NCBI RefSeq assembly: GCF_004359985.1
Contig: NZ_SMRO01000002.1
Coordinates: 124,001-188,000 of the forward strand
Reading direction: 5' to 3'
From: Paraburkholderia flava
GTDB taxonomy: Bacteria; Pseudomonadota; Gammaproteobacteria; Burkholderiales; Burkholderiaceae
Length of the DNA stretch: 64,000 bases
The translations under genes were made by a program, and so were the position numbers. The notes below the pieces were generated by a model. It was not told the origin of the DNA, made no database searches, and was given only the letters and a program-made list of their open reading frames with translations. Below, one piece after another: positions 10,300 to 19,759 of the stretch; position 1 is the first letter of the stretch, and every line of letters starts with the position of its first letter.

Positions 10300-11466
10300 A
10301 TGCCCATTCCTTTAATCGCGCTCGCGATCAGCGCGTTTGCCATCGGCACGACCGAATTCGTCATCATGGGTCTGCTCCCCGACGTTGCGCGCGATCTTGC
10401 GGTGTCGTTGCCGTCGGCGGGGCTGCTTGTCAGCGGCTATGCGCTCGGTGTCGCGGTCGGTGCGCCGCTGCTCGCGGCGATCACCAGCAAGATGCCGCGC
10501 AAGTTCGCGTTGCAGTTGCTGATGGGCGTGTTCATCGTCGGCAACGTGCTGTGCGCGATCGCGTCGAACTATTCGCTGCTGATGGTCGCGCGCGTCGTCA
10601 CGTCGTTCGCGCACGGGTCGTTCTTCGGCATCGGCGCGGTGGTGGCCGCGTCGCTCGTGCCGCAGGAAAAGCGCGCGAGTGCGATCGCGCTGATGTTCAC
10701 CGGCCTCACGCTCGCGAACGTGCTCGGCGTGCCGTTCGGTACGTTCATCGGGCAGGAATTCGGCTGGCGGATGGCATTCTGGATCGTGGCCGCGCTCGGC
10801 GTTGCGTCGCTCGCGGGCGTTACGGCGCTTGTACCGAACCGGCACGATAGCGGTCCCGTCGGCCTTGGTCACGAAGTGCGCGTGCTGAAGGACGTGCGGG
10901 TCTGGATTGCACTGCTAATGACGGTGCTCGGCTTCGGCGGCGTGTTCGTCGTGTTCACGTACATAGCGCCGATCCTCGAACAGGTGAGCGGCTTCTCGCC
11001 GCGCGGTGTGACGCTGATCCTCGTGCTGTTCGGCATCGGCCTGACGATCGGCAATACGGTCGGCGGCAAACTCGCGGACCGCGCGCTGATGCCTTCGCTG
11101 ATGGGCATCCTGATCGCACTTGCGGTCGTGATGGCGATCTTCGCGCGCACCAGCCATTCGCAGATCGCTGCGGCGGTGACGATTTTCGTGTGGGGCATCG
11201 CGGCGTTCGCGACGGTGCCGCCGTTGCAGATGCGTGTGGTCGAGAAGGCGGCTGCTGCGCCGAATCTCGCGTCGACGCTAAACATCGGTGCGTTTAACGT
11301 CGGCAATGCGGGCGGTGCGTGGCTTGGTGGGCTGGCGATCGGGCAGGGTTATGGGCTCGATGCGTTGCCTTGGGTGGCTGCGGCGGTTACCGTTGCTGCG
11401 TTGCTGCTGACGTGGATTGCTTTCCGGATGGATGCGCCGGCGGCGGCGGTGGCGCAGCGGGCTTGA
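10300..11466 (+). CDS. MFS transporter, DHA1-type exporter (AraJ/YdhP-like)
   Basis: Twelve-segment inner-membrane transporter of 388 aa. It starts MPIPLIALAISAFAIGTTEF and carries the GTTEFVIMGLLPDVA motif of the AraJ/YdhP/NepI drug and metabolite exporters. A good GGAGAG Shine-Dalgarno lies 9 nt before ATG 10300. It follows the VOC gene by 17 bp and both are divergent from a LysR gene, suggesting a LysR-controlled detoxification or efflux unit. Substrate is not predictable. Confidence 0.85.
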   Translation: MPIPLIALAISAFAIGTTEFVIMGLLPDVARDLAVSLPSAGLLVSGYALGVAVGAPLLAAITSKMPRKFALQLLMGVFIVGNVLCAIASNYSLLMVARVVTSFAHGSFFGIGAVVAASLVPQEKRASAIALMFTGLTLANVLGVPFGTFIGQEFGWRMAFWIVAALGVASLAGVTALVPNRHDSGPVGLGHEVRVLKDVRVWIALLMTVLGFGGVFVVFTYIAPILEQVSGFSPRGVTLILVLFGIGLTIGNTVGGKLADRALMPSLMGILIALAVVMAIFARTSHSQIAAAVTIFVWGIAAFATVPPLQMRVVEKAAAAPNLASTLNIGAFNVGNAGGAWLGGLAIGQGYGLDALPWVAAAVTVAALLLTWIAFRMDAPAAAVAQRA

Positions 11467-11703
11467 CGGTTTGCGTGGTGAGCGTGGCGTTTCGTGCGCC
11501 ACGCGTGAGGTTTCACGCAACGCGGGCGACGTTCCGCGTAGCGCACGCCGCGTTATGAAAAATCGGCACAAGCATTCTCAGAATCGCCCTCTGCGATGCT
11601 GATAACAGTGTGAAGATAACTTCGTTAGACGTAACGAAACACGATGCTAGTCTTGCCTCCACTAACGCTTGCCCGCCTTCCGGCGGCGCTCCTGGAGGCA
11701 ATC

Positions 11704-12429
11704 ATGCATTCCCCGCTTGCGCTCGTTCGCGATCCCGCGGCTGATGCCGCCTTGACCGGCGCGCATCGCGCGCTCGATGCCCATCATGCCGGCGACGGCG
11801 CCGCTCACGACACTCTGCGTACGGCAGAATCGTTCGATGCGCTCGAGCATCTCGTCGGTATCAATCTCGCGCGATTGCGTGCGGAGCGGCAACTGTCGCT
11901 CGATGCGCTGGCCCGCGCGTCCGGCGTGTCGCGCGCGATGCTCGCGCAGATCGAATCGGCGCGCAGCGTGCCGTCGATCAAGGTGCTATGCAAGGTCGCC
12001 GCTGCATTGAAGGTGTCGGTGTCCGCGTTTCTGCGCCGGCATGCGCTGAACGGTTTCGAGCATCTTCCCGCGGATCGTGCGGCGCGCGTCGTCAGTTCGG
12101 ACGGCCGCTATTCGGCTCGCTCGCTGTATCCGGATGCCGAGCCGGCCGCCGCCGAATTCCACGAGCTGCGCATCGCGCCGCTGCACACGGAGCCCGGCAC
12201 GCGTCGCGCACCGGGGACGACGGTGAATCTGGTGGTCAGCGAAGGCACGCTCGAAGTGAGCGTGCACGATCAGCGGCAACTGCTCGCAACCGGCGATGCG
12301 ATCGTCTTCGACGCCGATCAGCCGTACAGCCTGCGCAATCCCGGCGATACCGAAGCGCGTGCGTTTCGCGTGACGCTGAATGCGGAGACGCCGCCGCGCT
12401 GGGATGTGCCGTCGGATACGGCTCGATGA
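11704..12429 (+). CDS. XRE-family regulator with C-terminal cupin domain
   Basis: Transcription factor of 241 aa. A helix-turn-helix lies at about residues 54-110 (INLARLRAERQLSLDALARA, then SGVSRAMLAQIESARSVPSI). A sensory cupin barrel occupies about 130-235 (PGTTVNLVVSEGTLEVSVHD, then LLATGDAIVFDADQPYSLRN). This layout is typical of regulators of amino-acid, polyamine or sulfur-compound metabolism. ATG 11704 is chosen because GGAGG lies 7 nt upstream; an in-frame ATG 20 codons earlier has no such site. It stands alone, convergent with the HAD gene. Ligand is unknown. Confidence 0.86.
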   Translation: MHSPLALVRDPAADAALTGAHRALDAHHAGDGAAHDTLRTAESFDALEHLVGINLARLRAERQLSLDALARASGVSRAMLAQIESARSVPSIKVLCKVAAALKVSVSAFLRRHALNGFEHLPADRAARVVSSDGRYSARSLYPDAEPAAAEFHELRIAPLHTEPGTRRAPGTTVNLVVSEGTLEVSVHDQRQLLATGDAIVFDADQPYSLRNPGDTEARAFRVTLNAETPPRWDVPSDTAR

Positions 12430-12445
12430 GGTGACGGTTGGCTGA

Positions 12446-13132
12446 CTACGACTGCACGTCGCCGAATTCCCCGCGTACGCCGGCTTCGACGAGCGCGGGC
12501 AGTTCATCCATCCGTTCGATAATGCGGGTCATGCCCATCTTGCGCAGCACGTCCGCGTAACCCGACGGGATGTGACTCGCGCCGACGAACGCGATCGTCT
12601 TCATGCCGGCCGCGCGTGCCGCGTTCAATCCGGCAATGCTGTCTTCTACGACCACGCAGCGGCCCGGCTCGATACCCAGTTGCTGCGCGGCGAACAGATA
12701 GACGTCGGGGTAGGGCTTCGGCCGGGCGACCTGCTCGGCGCTGAACACACGCGGTCCGAAGATTTCACTCAATCCCGCGCGTCGCACCGACGCGACCACG
12801 CGCGTCATCCGGCTGTTCGATACGACCGCGGCGGGCAGTGTCACGCGCTGCAGCGCGTCGCGTACGCCGTTGATGGGGCTCAGCGAAGCGGCGAGCCCGA
12901 TTTCGACGTTGCGCTCGACGGTGACGAGAAAGTCGGCGGGCAGCTTGATGTCGAACGACGCTTCGACGCCCGCGAGGAAGCGCGAAGTCTGCTGGCCGAA
13001 TGCCGTTTTGACGACAGGCTCGAAATCGAGGCCGGGGAACAGCGCCGTGAGCGTGTCGAACATCACGCGGTCGGCGATGACTTCGCTGTCGACGAGTACG
13101 CCGTCGCAGTCACAAATGAGGTGGTCGATCAT
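12446..13132 (-). CDS. HAD-superfamily hydrolase (YieH/phosphoglycolate phosphatase-like)
   Basis: Cytoplasmic sugar-phosphate phosphatase of 228 aa. All HAD motifs are visible: nucleophile D8 and acid/base D10 in CDCDGVLVDSE, motif II in AAVVSNS, motif III lysine in RPKPYPDVYLFA and motif IV in VVVEDSIAGLNAARAAG. The cap is inserted after motif I (subclass IA), as in 6-phosphogluconate phosphatase YieH and beta-phosphoglucomutase. It is convergent with the XRE-cupin gene, 16 bp between stops. The exact substrate is not evident. Confidence 0.88.
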   Translation of the reverse strand: MIDHLICDCDGVLVDSEVIADRVMFDTLTALFPGLDFEPVVKTAFGQQTSRFLAGVEASFDIKLPADFLVTVERNVEIGLAASLSPINGVRDALQRVTLPAAVVSNSRMTRVVASVRRAGLSEIFGPRVFSAEQVARPKPYPDVYLFAAQQLGIEPGRCVVVEDSIAGLNAARAAGMKTIAFVGASHIPSGYADVLRKMGMTRIIERMDELPALVEAGVRGEFGDVQS

Positions 13133-13268
13133 GCGGAGACAGAAGAGGCGCGCGGATTATCCGCACGACGCATAAAGACGCCATGATACGTGCTTTGTGG
13201 GTGGGGTCGGGTGGTGCGGGCGCGCTGTGCCGCCGGGCATCGGTGTGGTTTCGTTGGGTGTTTCATTA

Positions 13269-13299
13269 GCGGTTATCCTGCGGCCCGCAGGATAACCGC
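13269..13299. repeat. Perfect 31-nt palindrome downstream of glpF
   Basis: Two 15-nt arms (13269-13283 and 13285-13299) are exact inverted copies around one central base, beginning GCGGTTATCCTGC. It lies in the 221-bp gap between the glpF stop and the HAD gene start. It can fold into a very stable hairpin on either strand. Neither side has a U-tract, so it is not a textbook intrinsic terminator. It may stabilise the 3' end of the glp message or act as a factor-dependent terminator. Confidence 0.7.
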
Positions 13300-13353
13300 C
13301 CGACCTGTCATGACGTTGACGAACCCGCGCACCGCACGAGTCCGTCGCCCAAC

Positions 13354-14205
13354 CTACATCTGCTCCGCGTGTTCCTTGATCGTTTCGCCCTCGAGCGACC
13401 GCACGCGAGCCGGCAGGAACGGATGGATCAGCAACTGGTACGCACCGCCACCGATCACACCGCCAATCAACGGTGCGACCACCGGAATCCACCAGAAATT
13501 GTCCGGCGACGGCAGTGCCGACGAACCCCAACCAGCGAAGTAAGCAAACAAACGCGGCCCGAAATCGCGAGCCGGATTCATCGCCCACGCTTCGAGATAG
13601 CCCATCGACGCACCGAGTGTCGCGACGAGGAAGCCGATCATCAGCGCGCCGACATTCGCCTTGGGCGCCATTTCGTTGAACTGCTCGGTGATCGCGAAGA
13701 TGCCGAACAGCAGCAGCGCGGTCAGGATCACTTCGTCGGAGAACGCGTGCATCGGCGTGACTGCGAGACCCGGATGCGTGAAGAACACGCCGGCTGCGCC
13801 GCCGTCCGCGCGCGTCAGATGATGCACCGCGTTGAAGTGGTCGATCACTGGTCCGAACAGCGCATACACGAGAATTGCGCCGAGGATGCCGCCGATCACC
13901 TGCGCAACCCAGTACGGCACCACCTTGCGCCACGAGAAACCGCGAAACAGCGCGAGTGCCAGCGTGACGGCCGGATTCGCATGCGTGCCCGAGATCGAAC
14001 CGGTCACGTAGATCGCTAGCGTGACCGCCAGCCCCCATGCCATGCAGACGCCCCAATAGGCGTTCACATAGGGACTGGGATCGTAAAGCGTGTACATGCA
14101 TGCGACCGAATCGCCGAAAGCGATGATGATGAACACGGCGATGGCCTCGGAAATCAGTTCGCCGACGAACTGACGCTTCGCAATTTGTTTAGTTATGCTG
14201 GACAT
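13354..14205 (-). CDS. glpF: Glycerol uptake facilitator (aquaglyceroporin)
   Basis: Inner-membrane channel for glycerol, 283 aa, with six membrane segments and two half-helices. Both pore motifs are present: NPA at residues 77-79 (GTHANPAVT) and 210-212 (MNPARDFGPR). The Asp after the second NPA (D214) is typical of glycerol facilitators rather than pure water channels. ATG 14205 is preceded by AGGAG at about 9 nt; an in-frame ATG 14 codons upstream lacks one. It is last in the glpD-glpK-glpF series, 60 bp after glpK. Confidence 0.94.
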   Translation of the reverse strand: MSSITKQIAKRQFVGELISEAIAVFIIIAFGDSVACMYTLYDPSPYVNAYWGVCMAWGLAVTLAIYVTGSISGTHANPAVTLALALFRGFSWRKVVPYWVAQVIGGILGAILVYALFGPVIDHFNAVHHLTRADGGAAGVFFTHPGLAVTPMHAFSDEVILTALLLFGIFAITEQFNEMAPKANVGALMIGFLVATLGASMGYLEAWAMNPARDFGPRLFAYFAGWGSSALPSPDNFWWIPVVAPLIGGVIGGGAYQLLIHPFLPARVRSLEGETIKEHAEQM

Positions 14206-14241
14206 TAAAAACGCTCCTGTATTGTGTGAACGGGCCGATCT

Positions 14242-14259
14242 GCGCACGCGAACGTGCGC
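14242..14259 (-). other. Intercistronic hairpin between glpK and glpF
   Basis: GCGCACG and CGTGCGC pair as a perfect 7-bp stem over a CGAA tetraloop in the 60-bp glpK-glpF gap. No U-tract follows, so it more likely marks an RNA processing or stability element than a stop. It may let glpF expression differ from glpK. Confidence 0.45.
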
Positions 14260-14265
14260 GTCGCA

Positions 14266-15765
14266 TCAACTTGCGTCGGCCCAGGCCTTCGCGGCATTCA
14301 CGGCGCGCTGCCAGCCGTGCACGTTGCGCTTGACCTCTTCCGGATCCAACTGAGCGTTGAAGCGCCGGTCGAGCTTCCACTGGCTTTTCAGCTCTTCGAC
14401 GTCCTTCCAGTACCCGACGGCGAGACCCGCGAGATAGGCGGCACCGAGGGCCGTCGTTTCGCTGATCTGCGGACGCACCGCGTCGACGCCGAGAATGTCC
14501 GCCTGGAACTGCATCAGCAGATTGTTCGCGCAGGCGCCGCCGTCGACGCGCAGTTCGCCGATGCGGATGCCGGAGTCAGCTTCCATTGCCTTCAATACGT
14601 CGAGCGACTGATAGGCGATCGAATCGAGCGCGGCGCGTGCGATATGTGCCGACTCGGTGCCGCGTGTGACGCCAAACAAGGTGCCGCGCGCGCGCGCGTT
14701 CCAGTGCGGTGCGCCGAGTCCCGCGAATGCCGGCACCAGGTAGACGCCGTCGCTATGCGGCACGCTGCCGGCGAGCTTTTCGATCTCGGCCGCGGTCTTG
14801 ATGATGCCGAGCCCGTCGCGCAGCCATTGCACGACTGCACCCGCGATGAAGATGCTGCCTTCGAGCGCGTAGTTGATCTGGTCGCCGATCTGCCACGCAA
14901 TCGTCGTGACGAGGTTGTTCTTCGATTCGATCGGCTTGTCGCCGGTGTTCATCACGAGGAAACAGCCGGTGCCGTAGGTGTTCTTCACCATGCCGGACTG
15001 CGTGCACATCTGGCCGAACAGCGCCGCGTGCTGGTCGCCGGCGATGCCCGCGAGCGGAATCTTCGATGCGAACACGGTGGTCACGGTCTGTCCATACACC
15101 TCGGACGACGGACGGACTTCGGGCAGCATGCTGCGCGGAATATCGAGCGCTTCGAGCAGCTCGTCGTCCCATTGCAGCGTATGGATGTTGAACAGCATCG
15201 TGCGCGATGCGTTGGTGACGTCGGTGACGTGCAGACCGTGCTTCGTGAAATTCCACACGAGCCAGCTGTCGACGGTGCCGAACGCGAGCTTGCCTTGCTT
15301 CGCCTTTTCGCGCGCACCTTCGACGTTGTCGAGAATCCAGCGGATCTTGGTGCCGGAGAAATACGAATCGATCGGCAGGCCGGTCTTCGCGCGCACCTTC
15401 GCTTCGAGTCCGTCGGCTTTCAGCTGATCGCAGAAATCGGCGGTGCGGCGGTCCTGCCACACGATCGCGTTGTAGATCGGCTGCCCGGTCTCGCGGTCCC
15501 ACACGATCGTGGTTTCGCGCTGGTTCGTGATGCCGATCGCGGCGATCGACGTGCCGTTGAGCCCGGCCCGCGTCACGGCTTCGGCTGCGACGCCGGCCTG
15601 GGTCGACCAGATTTCCTGCGGATCGTGTTCGACCCAACCCGGACGCGGATAGATCTGCTGGAACTCTTTCTGCGCGACCGACACGATGTTGCCCTGGCGA
15701 TCGAACAGCATCGCACGGGAGCTGGTAGTACCCTGGTCGAGGGCGAGCACGTATTGATCCTGCAT
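14266..15765 (-). CDS. glpK: Glycerol kinase
   Basis: Phosphorylates glycerol to glycerol-3-phosphate with ATP in the cytoplasm, trapping glycerol brought in by GlpF. It is 499 aa, close to E. coli GlpK (502). It starts [20 protein letters not shown], the FGGY-kinase phosphate-binding loop, and contains [11 protein letters not shown] and the [10 protein letters not shown] signature. ATG 15765 is supported by GGAGAAGAG upstream; the frame is open another 108 codons but without family similarity. It lies 154 bp after glpD, with a 9-bp-stem hairpin in between. Confidence 0.96.
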   Translation of the reverse strand: MQDQYVLALDQGTTSSRAMLFDRQGNIVSVAQKEFQQIYPRPGWVEHDPQEIWSTQAGVAAEAVTRAGLNGTSIAAIGITNQRETTIVWDRETGQPIYNAIVWQDRRTADFCDQLKADGLEAKVRAKTGLPIDSYFSGTKIRWILDNVEGAREKAKQGKLAFGTVDSWLVWNFTKHGLHVTDVTNASRTMLFNIHTLQWDDELLEALDIPRSMLPEVRPSSEVYGQTVTTVFASKIPLAGIAGDQHAALFGQMCTQSGMVKNTYGTGCFLVMNTGDKPIESKNNLVTTIAWQIGDQINYALEGSIFIAGAVVQWLRDGLGIIKTAAEIEKLAGSVPHSDGVYLVPAFAGLGAPHWNARARGTLFGVTRGTESAHIARAALDSIAYQSLDVLKAMEADSGIRIGELRVDGGACANNLLMQFQADILGVDAVRPQISETTALGAAYLAGLAVGYWKDVEELKSQWKLDRRFNAQLDPEEVKRNVHGWQRAVNAAKAWADAS

Positions 15766-15792
15766 TGTCTCTTCTCCATGTGTTTCGATGAC

Positions 15793-15813
15793 GCGCCGGA
15801 CGACGTCCGGCGC
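15793..15813 (-). other. Intercistronic hairpin between glpD and glpK
   Basis: GCGCCGGAC and GTCCGGCGC form a perfect 9-bp stem with a 3-nt loop, 28 nt upstream of the glpK start. No run of T follows in the direction of transcription. Like the hairpin before glpF, it may protect or divide the polycistronic message. Confidence 0.45.
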
Positions 15814-15919
15814 TCCGGAACGGCTTGTTGTTGTAGTGATGCAGCAACCGCCGTAGTGGGTGCTTGCCGTTCGTCGAACGGCGGGTGGCGGCACGACGAT
15901 GCGCGCCGCCGGACTTCGA

Positions 15920-17449
15920 TTACGCGTGCTGGCTGACTGGTTCGCGCGCGAACCACGCGTCGATTTCGCTGCTAATCCGTTCGAGCGTGCCCGGCTCGAC
16001 ATGCAGGCCAAGCTTCGAACGGCGCCACAGCACGTCCTTCGCGCTGCGCGCCCATTCGGTGTCGCGCAGATAGCGCAGTTCCGCTTCATACAGCGACGGG
16101 GCGAATTCCGTACCGAGATCGGCGATGGAGCGCGCGCCGCCGATCAGCGTGGCGGCACGCGTGCCGTATGCGCGTGCATAACGGCGCGCGAGCGTGGCCG
16201 GCAGCCACGGAAACTGCTGCTGGAACTGCGCGACGAAGCGGTTGAAATCGGCGTTGGCGATATCGCCGCCGGGCAGCGGTGCGCCGGCAGTCCACGACGG
16301 CGCGTCGAGCTCCAGCACGCGCGAGAGTTCGTCGACGGCTTCTTCCGCGAGCTTGCGGAACGTCGTGATCTTGCCGCCGAACACCGACAGCAGCGGCGCT
16401 TCGCCGGCGGGCGCGTCGAGTTCCAGCCGGTAATCGCGCGTGACGGCGGACGGGTTGTCGGCGTTCTCGTCCTCGAGCAGCGGACGCACGCCCGAATAGG
16501 TCCAGCGCACGTCGCGCGGTGAGATCTGTTGACGGAAGTAGCGGTTGATCGAATCGCACAGGTACTGCGTTTCGTCCGGCGTGATCGCGACCTGGGCGGG
16601 GTCGCCGTGATACTCGATGTCGGTGGTGCCGATCAGCGTGTAGTCGTGTTCGTACGGGATCGCGAAGATGATCCGCTTGTCCGGGTTCTGGAAGATGTAC
16701 GCGTGGTCGTGTTCGAACAGGCGCGGCACGATGATGTGGCTGCCCTTCACGAGCCGCACGCTGTGATTCGCGTCGCGACCGAGCGGACCGTGCAGCAGTT
16801 CGCCGACCCACGGTCCCGCAGCGTTCGCGATGGCGCCCGCGCGCACGTCGAGCGTCACGCCGCCCGGTTGCTGCAGCTTTGCATGCCACTCGCCGCCGGC
16901 CCGCACCGCGCCGATCAGCTTCGTGCGTGTCAGAACGGTTGCGCCGTGTTCGCGTGCATCGAGTGCGTTCAGCACGACGAGGCGTGCATCGTCGACCCAG
17001 CCGTCGGAATAGACGAAGCCGCGCTTGATCGTGTCAACGAGCGGTTTGCCGGCCGGATGCTTGCGCATGTCGATGCCGCGCGAGCCCGGCAGCAGTTCGC
17101 GACGGGCGAGGTGATCGTAGAGGAAGAGGCCGGCGCGGATCAGCCACGCGGGACGCAGATCGGGCATGTGTGGCATCACGAAGCGCAGCGGCCACATGAT
17201 GTGCGGCGCCGCGCGCAGCAGCGTCTCGCGTTCCTGCAGCGCCTTGCGCACGAGCCCGAATTCGCGGTACTCGAGGTAGCGCAGGCCGCCGTGGATCAGC
17301 TTGGTGCTGGACGACGACGTGTGCGCGGCGAGATCGTCCTGTTCGCAGAGCAGCACCGACAGGCCACGGCCCGCGGCGTCGCGCGCGATGCCCGCGCCGT
17401 TGATTCCGCCGCCCACGACGAGCAGGTCATACCTCGAGCCTTGCGTCAC
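15920..17449 (-). CDS. glpD: Aerobic glycerol-3-phosphate dehydrogenase
   Basis: Membrane-associated FAD enzyme oxidising glycerol-3-phosphate to dihydroxyacetone phosphate and passing electrons to quinone. It is 509 aa. The FAD-binding motif [20 protein letters not shown] is at the N-terminus, followed by [14 protein letters not shown] and [19 protein letters not shown], all typical of GlpD. The start is GTG 17449 with GGAGA about 8 nt upstream. It is first of glpD-glpK-glpF; the promoter region carries palindromic sequences likely read by GlpR. Confidence 0.95.
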   Translation of the reverse strand: MTQGSRYDLLVVGGGINGAGIARDAAGRGLSVLLCEQDDLAAHTSSSSTKLIHGGLRYLEYREFGLVRKALQERETLLRAAPHIMWPLRFVMPHMPDLRPAWLIRAGLFLYDHLARRELLPGSRGIDMRKHPAGKPLVDTIKRGFVYSDGWVDDARLVVLNALDAREHGATVLTRTKLIGAVRAGGEWHAKLQQPGGVTLDVRAGAIANAAGPWVGELLHGPLGRDANHSVRLVKGSHIIVPRLFEHDHAYIFQNPDKRIIFAIPYEHDYTLIGTTDIEYHGDPAQVAITPDETQYLCDSINRYFRQQISPRDVRWTYSGVRPLLEDENADNPSAVTRDYRLELDAPAGEAPLLSVFGGKITTFRKLAEEAVDELSRVLELDAPSWTAGAPLPGGDIANADFNRFVAQFQQQFPWLPATLARRYARAYGTRAATLIGGARSIADLGTEFAPSLYEAELRYLRDTEWARSAKDVLWRRSKLGLHVEPGTLERISSEIDAWFAREPVSQHA

Positions 17450-17497
17450 CAGATGTCTCCTCTGCGACCATGAAAGAAAACCTATCGAACTGATAGT

Positions 17498-17530
17498 GTT
17501 CGTTTTCGAACTCTAATGAACAAATTCGAA
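17498..17530 (-). promoter_or_regulatory. Candidate GlpR operator upstream of glpD
   Basis: GTTCGTTTTCGAAC (17498-17511) is a perfect 5-bp-arm inverted repeat; TTCGAA (17525-17530) follows 13 nt later. Both lie 49-81 nt upstream of the glpD GTG, in an AT-rich patch where a promoter is expected. TTTTCG/CGAAC elements resemble the half-sites of known DeoR-type GlpR operators. The assignment rests on position and similarity only. Confidence 0.5.
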
Positions 17531-17625
17531 AAAGTAAAGTTCGGTTGTGGATCGACCATCCGGCTGGCTGGCGCAATCCGCAGCCACGGACGATACTCAC
17601 GGCAACGGTCTTTTCGAGGTGAGCT

Positions 17626-18027
17626 ATGGGTGCAATGCGGGGTGCAGCGCAGCGTGCAGTATTGATGATCGGTGCCGCGACGCTCGTCGCGGGTTGTGTG
17701 GGAACGCCGTCGGATCTTGCAGGCGGATGGGGCGCACCGTCGCTGTCGGCGCTTCAGCAGATGTGCGGTGCGCAGAACGTCGATTACGGTAGCGACGCGC
17801 AGCCGGTCTACTCGACGCTATTCGATGCGTACGTGGCGAGCCGCCACGGCGGGTTGTCGAAAGAGGGTTTCTGTTCGTTCCAGACGACGCTCGCGCAGCA
17901 GTACACGACGCTCGGCGCGACCGGCGATCCGGCGACGCGCAACCGCTGGGTCGCGTTCTTTCTCGATCAGCGGGTGAAGGCATTGAGCTGGCGAGCGGCC
18001 GTCGATTCGACGTTGCGCAGCGGCTGA
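17626..18027 (+). CDS. Small predicted lipoprotein, function unknown
   Basis: 133 aa with an N-terminal signal ending in a lipobox (LVAGC, cysteine at residue 24), so likely anchored to a membrane as a lipoprotein. The mature part is about 110 residues with two further cysteines (MCGAQN and GFCSFQ) that could form a disulfide. GAGGTGAG stands close upstream of ATG 17626. It is divergent from glpD and followed by a strong terminator, so it is a single-gene unit. I do not recognise a domain. Confidence 0.8.
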   Translation: MGAMRGAAQRAVLMIGAATLVAGCVGTPSDLAGGWGAPSLSALQQMCGAQNVDYGSDAQPVYSTLFDAYVASRHGGLSKEGFCSFQTTLAQQYTTLGATGDPATRNRWVAFFLDQRVKALSWRAAVDSTLRSG

Positions 18028-18057
18028 CCTGAACGCGAGCGCATAAACGAAAACGAA

Positions 18058-18093
18058 ACGGCCGGAGAGGCACATGCCTCTCCGGCCGTTTTC
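18058..18093 (+). terminator. Intrinsic terminator of the small lipoprotein gene
   Basis: A perfect 13-bp GC-rich stem (arms 18058-18070 and 18077-18089) with a CACATG loop is followed by TTTTC. It starts 31 nt after the stop of the lipoprotein gene. Confidence 0.85.
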
Positions 18094-18191
18094 ATGATCG
18101 ACGCGACGCACATGCGCCCGCCATCCTGTGTGTCGGCTACCGGCCGACCGCGCAGGAAACTGTGTGATGTTCGAGGCGCCTGACGATAGCC

Positions 18192-18389
18192 TTATGAGAG
18201 CCGTTTGATGGCCCGCAATGCGGTGTCGCCGATTTCGGTGATGCGCAACTGGCGCATGCCGGAGGCGAGTTTTTCGAGCTGGACGAGCTGCCGTTCCAGC
18301 AGCGCGTCGAGTTCTTCCCGTTCCATATCGACCTGGTTGGGGGCGTCCTTCACTAGCAACAACGTGGCGAATTCATGCGGACTCAGCAT
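18192..18389 (-). CDS. Small conserved-looking protein, unknown function
   Basis: 65 aa, soluble, mostly helical by composition: MLSPHEFATLLLVKDAPNQV, then a segment rich in Leu/Glu (EELDALLERQLVQLEKLASG) that could form a coiled coil. ATG 18389 has GGAG about 7 nt upstream; an ATG four codons earlier is possible (69 aa). The coding-like codon use and good ribosome site support a real gene. Function is not recognisable; a short regulatory or structural role is only a guess. It stands between the lipoprotein terminator and glpR. Confidence 0.65.
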   Translation of the reverse strand: MLSPHEFATLLLVKDAPNQVDMEREELDALLERQLVQLEKLASGMRQLRITEIGDTALRAIKRLS

Positions 18390-18678
18390 CGTTTTCTCCA
18401 TGTTAGCCGGGCCCCGATTGCCAGACAGCCGGTCGGCGGACCGGTGCGGTTTTTTCAGGGGCAGGCCATGCGCAAGGAAAAGCGTGTACGACGACGCAAC
18501 GGGGCGGACGCGCGTCGGGGAACTGGAGTGTAGTCAACCGCGCGGCGAACGACAAACCCTCCCCGTAAAATTTTCCGTTTGACAATTACCCGCTTGAGAG
18601 GCGGTCCGCGTCTCCCGTCAAATCCTTGATTTCACTCGAAGTTTTGCGTGCGGCGCAGCATGCGTGCGGCCGTTCGCC

Positions 18679-19458
18679 TTATTCGGCGATGTAGACCTGG
18701 ATGCCGGCGGCTGTGAGTGTCTCGTCCATCTCGGCGGGCGGGGCGGCATCGGTGAAAAGCGCGTCGATCTGGTTCAGGTGGCCCTGCCGGACGAGCGCCG
18801 GGCGGCCGAATTTCGAGTGATCGGCGGCGAGGAACGCGGTGCGTGCATGCTCGATGATCGCTTCGGCCACGCGCACTTCGCGCGTGTCGAAGTCGCGCAG
18901 CGTGCCGTCGGGTTCGATGCTCGACGTCCCGATGATCGCGAAATCGACCTTGAACTGGCGGATGAAGTCGATCGCCAGCTCGCCGACGATGCCCTTGTCC
19001 CACGGCCGCACGATTCCGCCCGTCACCAGTACCTCGCAATCCGGATAGCCGCTCATCATGCTGGCGACATTCAGATTGTTGGTGATCACGCGCAGCCCGC
19101 GATGCCGGTTCAACGCGCGCGCGATTTCTTCGGTCGTCGTGCCGAGGTTGATGAAGAGGGATGCCTGATCGGGAATGTGAGTGGCCACCAGCGTCGCGAT
19201 GCGGCGCTTCTCTTCGTGGAACATCCGCTGTCGCGCGGTGTACGACACGTTCTCCGAGCTGGTCGGCAGGCTCGCGCCGCCGTGATAGCGGCGCAGCAGA
19301 TTCATGTCCGCGAGCCAGTTCACGTCGCGCCGGATGGTCTGCGGCGTCACGTCGAAATGGGCCGCGAGATCTTCCACGGTGACGAAGCCGTCGCGTTGCA
19401 CCCACTCGAGCAGTTCCTGTTGACGCGCGTTGAGGGTCAGGCGAGGGTCTCGGGTCAT
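18679..19458 (-). CDS. glpR: DeoR-family glycerol-3-phosphate regulon repressor
   Basis: 259 aa. The N-terminal DeoR helix-turn-helix covers about residues 8-60 (FVTVEDLAAHFDVTPQTIRR). The C-terminal sugar-phosphate sensor contains LFINLGTTTEEIARAL and ITNNLNVASMM. The sequence follows E. coli GlpR closely over its length. It is expected to bind glycerol-3-phosphate and repress glpDKF downstream on the same strand. It is divergent from the gamma-glutamyltransferase gene. Confidence 0.93.
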   Translation of the reverse strand: MTRDPRLTLNARQQELLEWVQRDGFVTVEDLAAHFDVTPQTIRRDVNWLADMNLLRRYHGGASLPTSSENVSYTARQRMFHEEKRRIATLVATHIPDQASLFINLGTTTEEIARALNRHRGLRVITNNLNVASMMSGYPDCEVLVTGGIVRPWDKGIVGELAIDFIRQFKVDFAIIGTSSIEPDGTLRDFDTREVRVAEAIIEHARTAFLAADHSKFGRPALVRQGHLNQIDALFTDAAPPAEMDETLTAAGIQVYIAE

Positions 19459-19594
19459 GACGTTCCAGGTGTCGCTGCGTACGAAGCGGGGTTGAGCGAA
19501 GTGCGGGTATTGTAAGACCTTCGCTTGGGTTGTTTGCCGACTTGCGCGACGTCGTGCGCCCCATTCGCGACTTATTCAGACTGCCAGCTCATTT

Positions 19595-19613
19595 ATTCAT
19601 TTGATAAATGAAT
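19595..19613. promoter_or_regulatory. Palindrome ATTCATTT-GAT-AAATGAAT in the glpR/ggt intergenic region
   Basis: Perfect 8-bp inverted repeat with a 3-nt spacer, about 147 nt upstream of the ggt start and 137 nt upstream of the glpR start. It is much more AT-rich than its surroundings. Its form suggests a dimeric repressor site. The binding protein is unknown; GlpR autoregulation is possible but the site does not resemble the one before glpD. Confidence 0.5.
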
Positions 19614-19646
19614 TTGTTTTTGGCTACAGTTCGCGCTGCAATTCTG

Positions 19647-19699
19647 GATTCACCGAATTCACCGAATTCACCGAATTCACCCAATTCACCGATTTCCCC
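19647..19699 (+). repeat. Tandem 9-bp repeat (GAATTCACC) upstream of ggt
   Basis: Three exact copies of GAATTCACC (19655-19681) are flanked by degenerate copies on both sides (a shortened unit at 19647, CAATTCACC at 19682, GATTTCCCC at 19691). The array lies 61-113 bp before the ggt ATG in the untranslated leader or promoter. Such arrays can change copy number by slippage. Confidence 0.85.
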
Positions 19700-19759
19700 C
19701 CGCTTCGGCTCCATCCAGCAGCGCCTCGCGCCGCCATCCGCTTTTCGAGAGCATTCGAC

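Noticed and set aside
15766..16089. 108-codon N-terminal extension of glpK
   Set aside because: The extension overlaps glpD and lacks similarity; the standard GlpK N-terminus and ribosome site lie at 15765.
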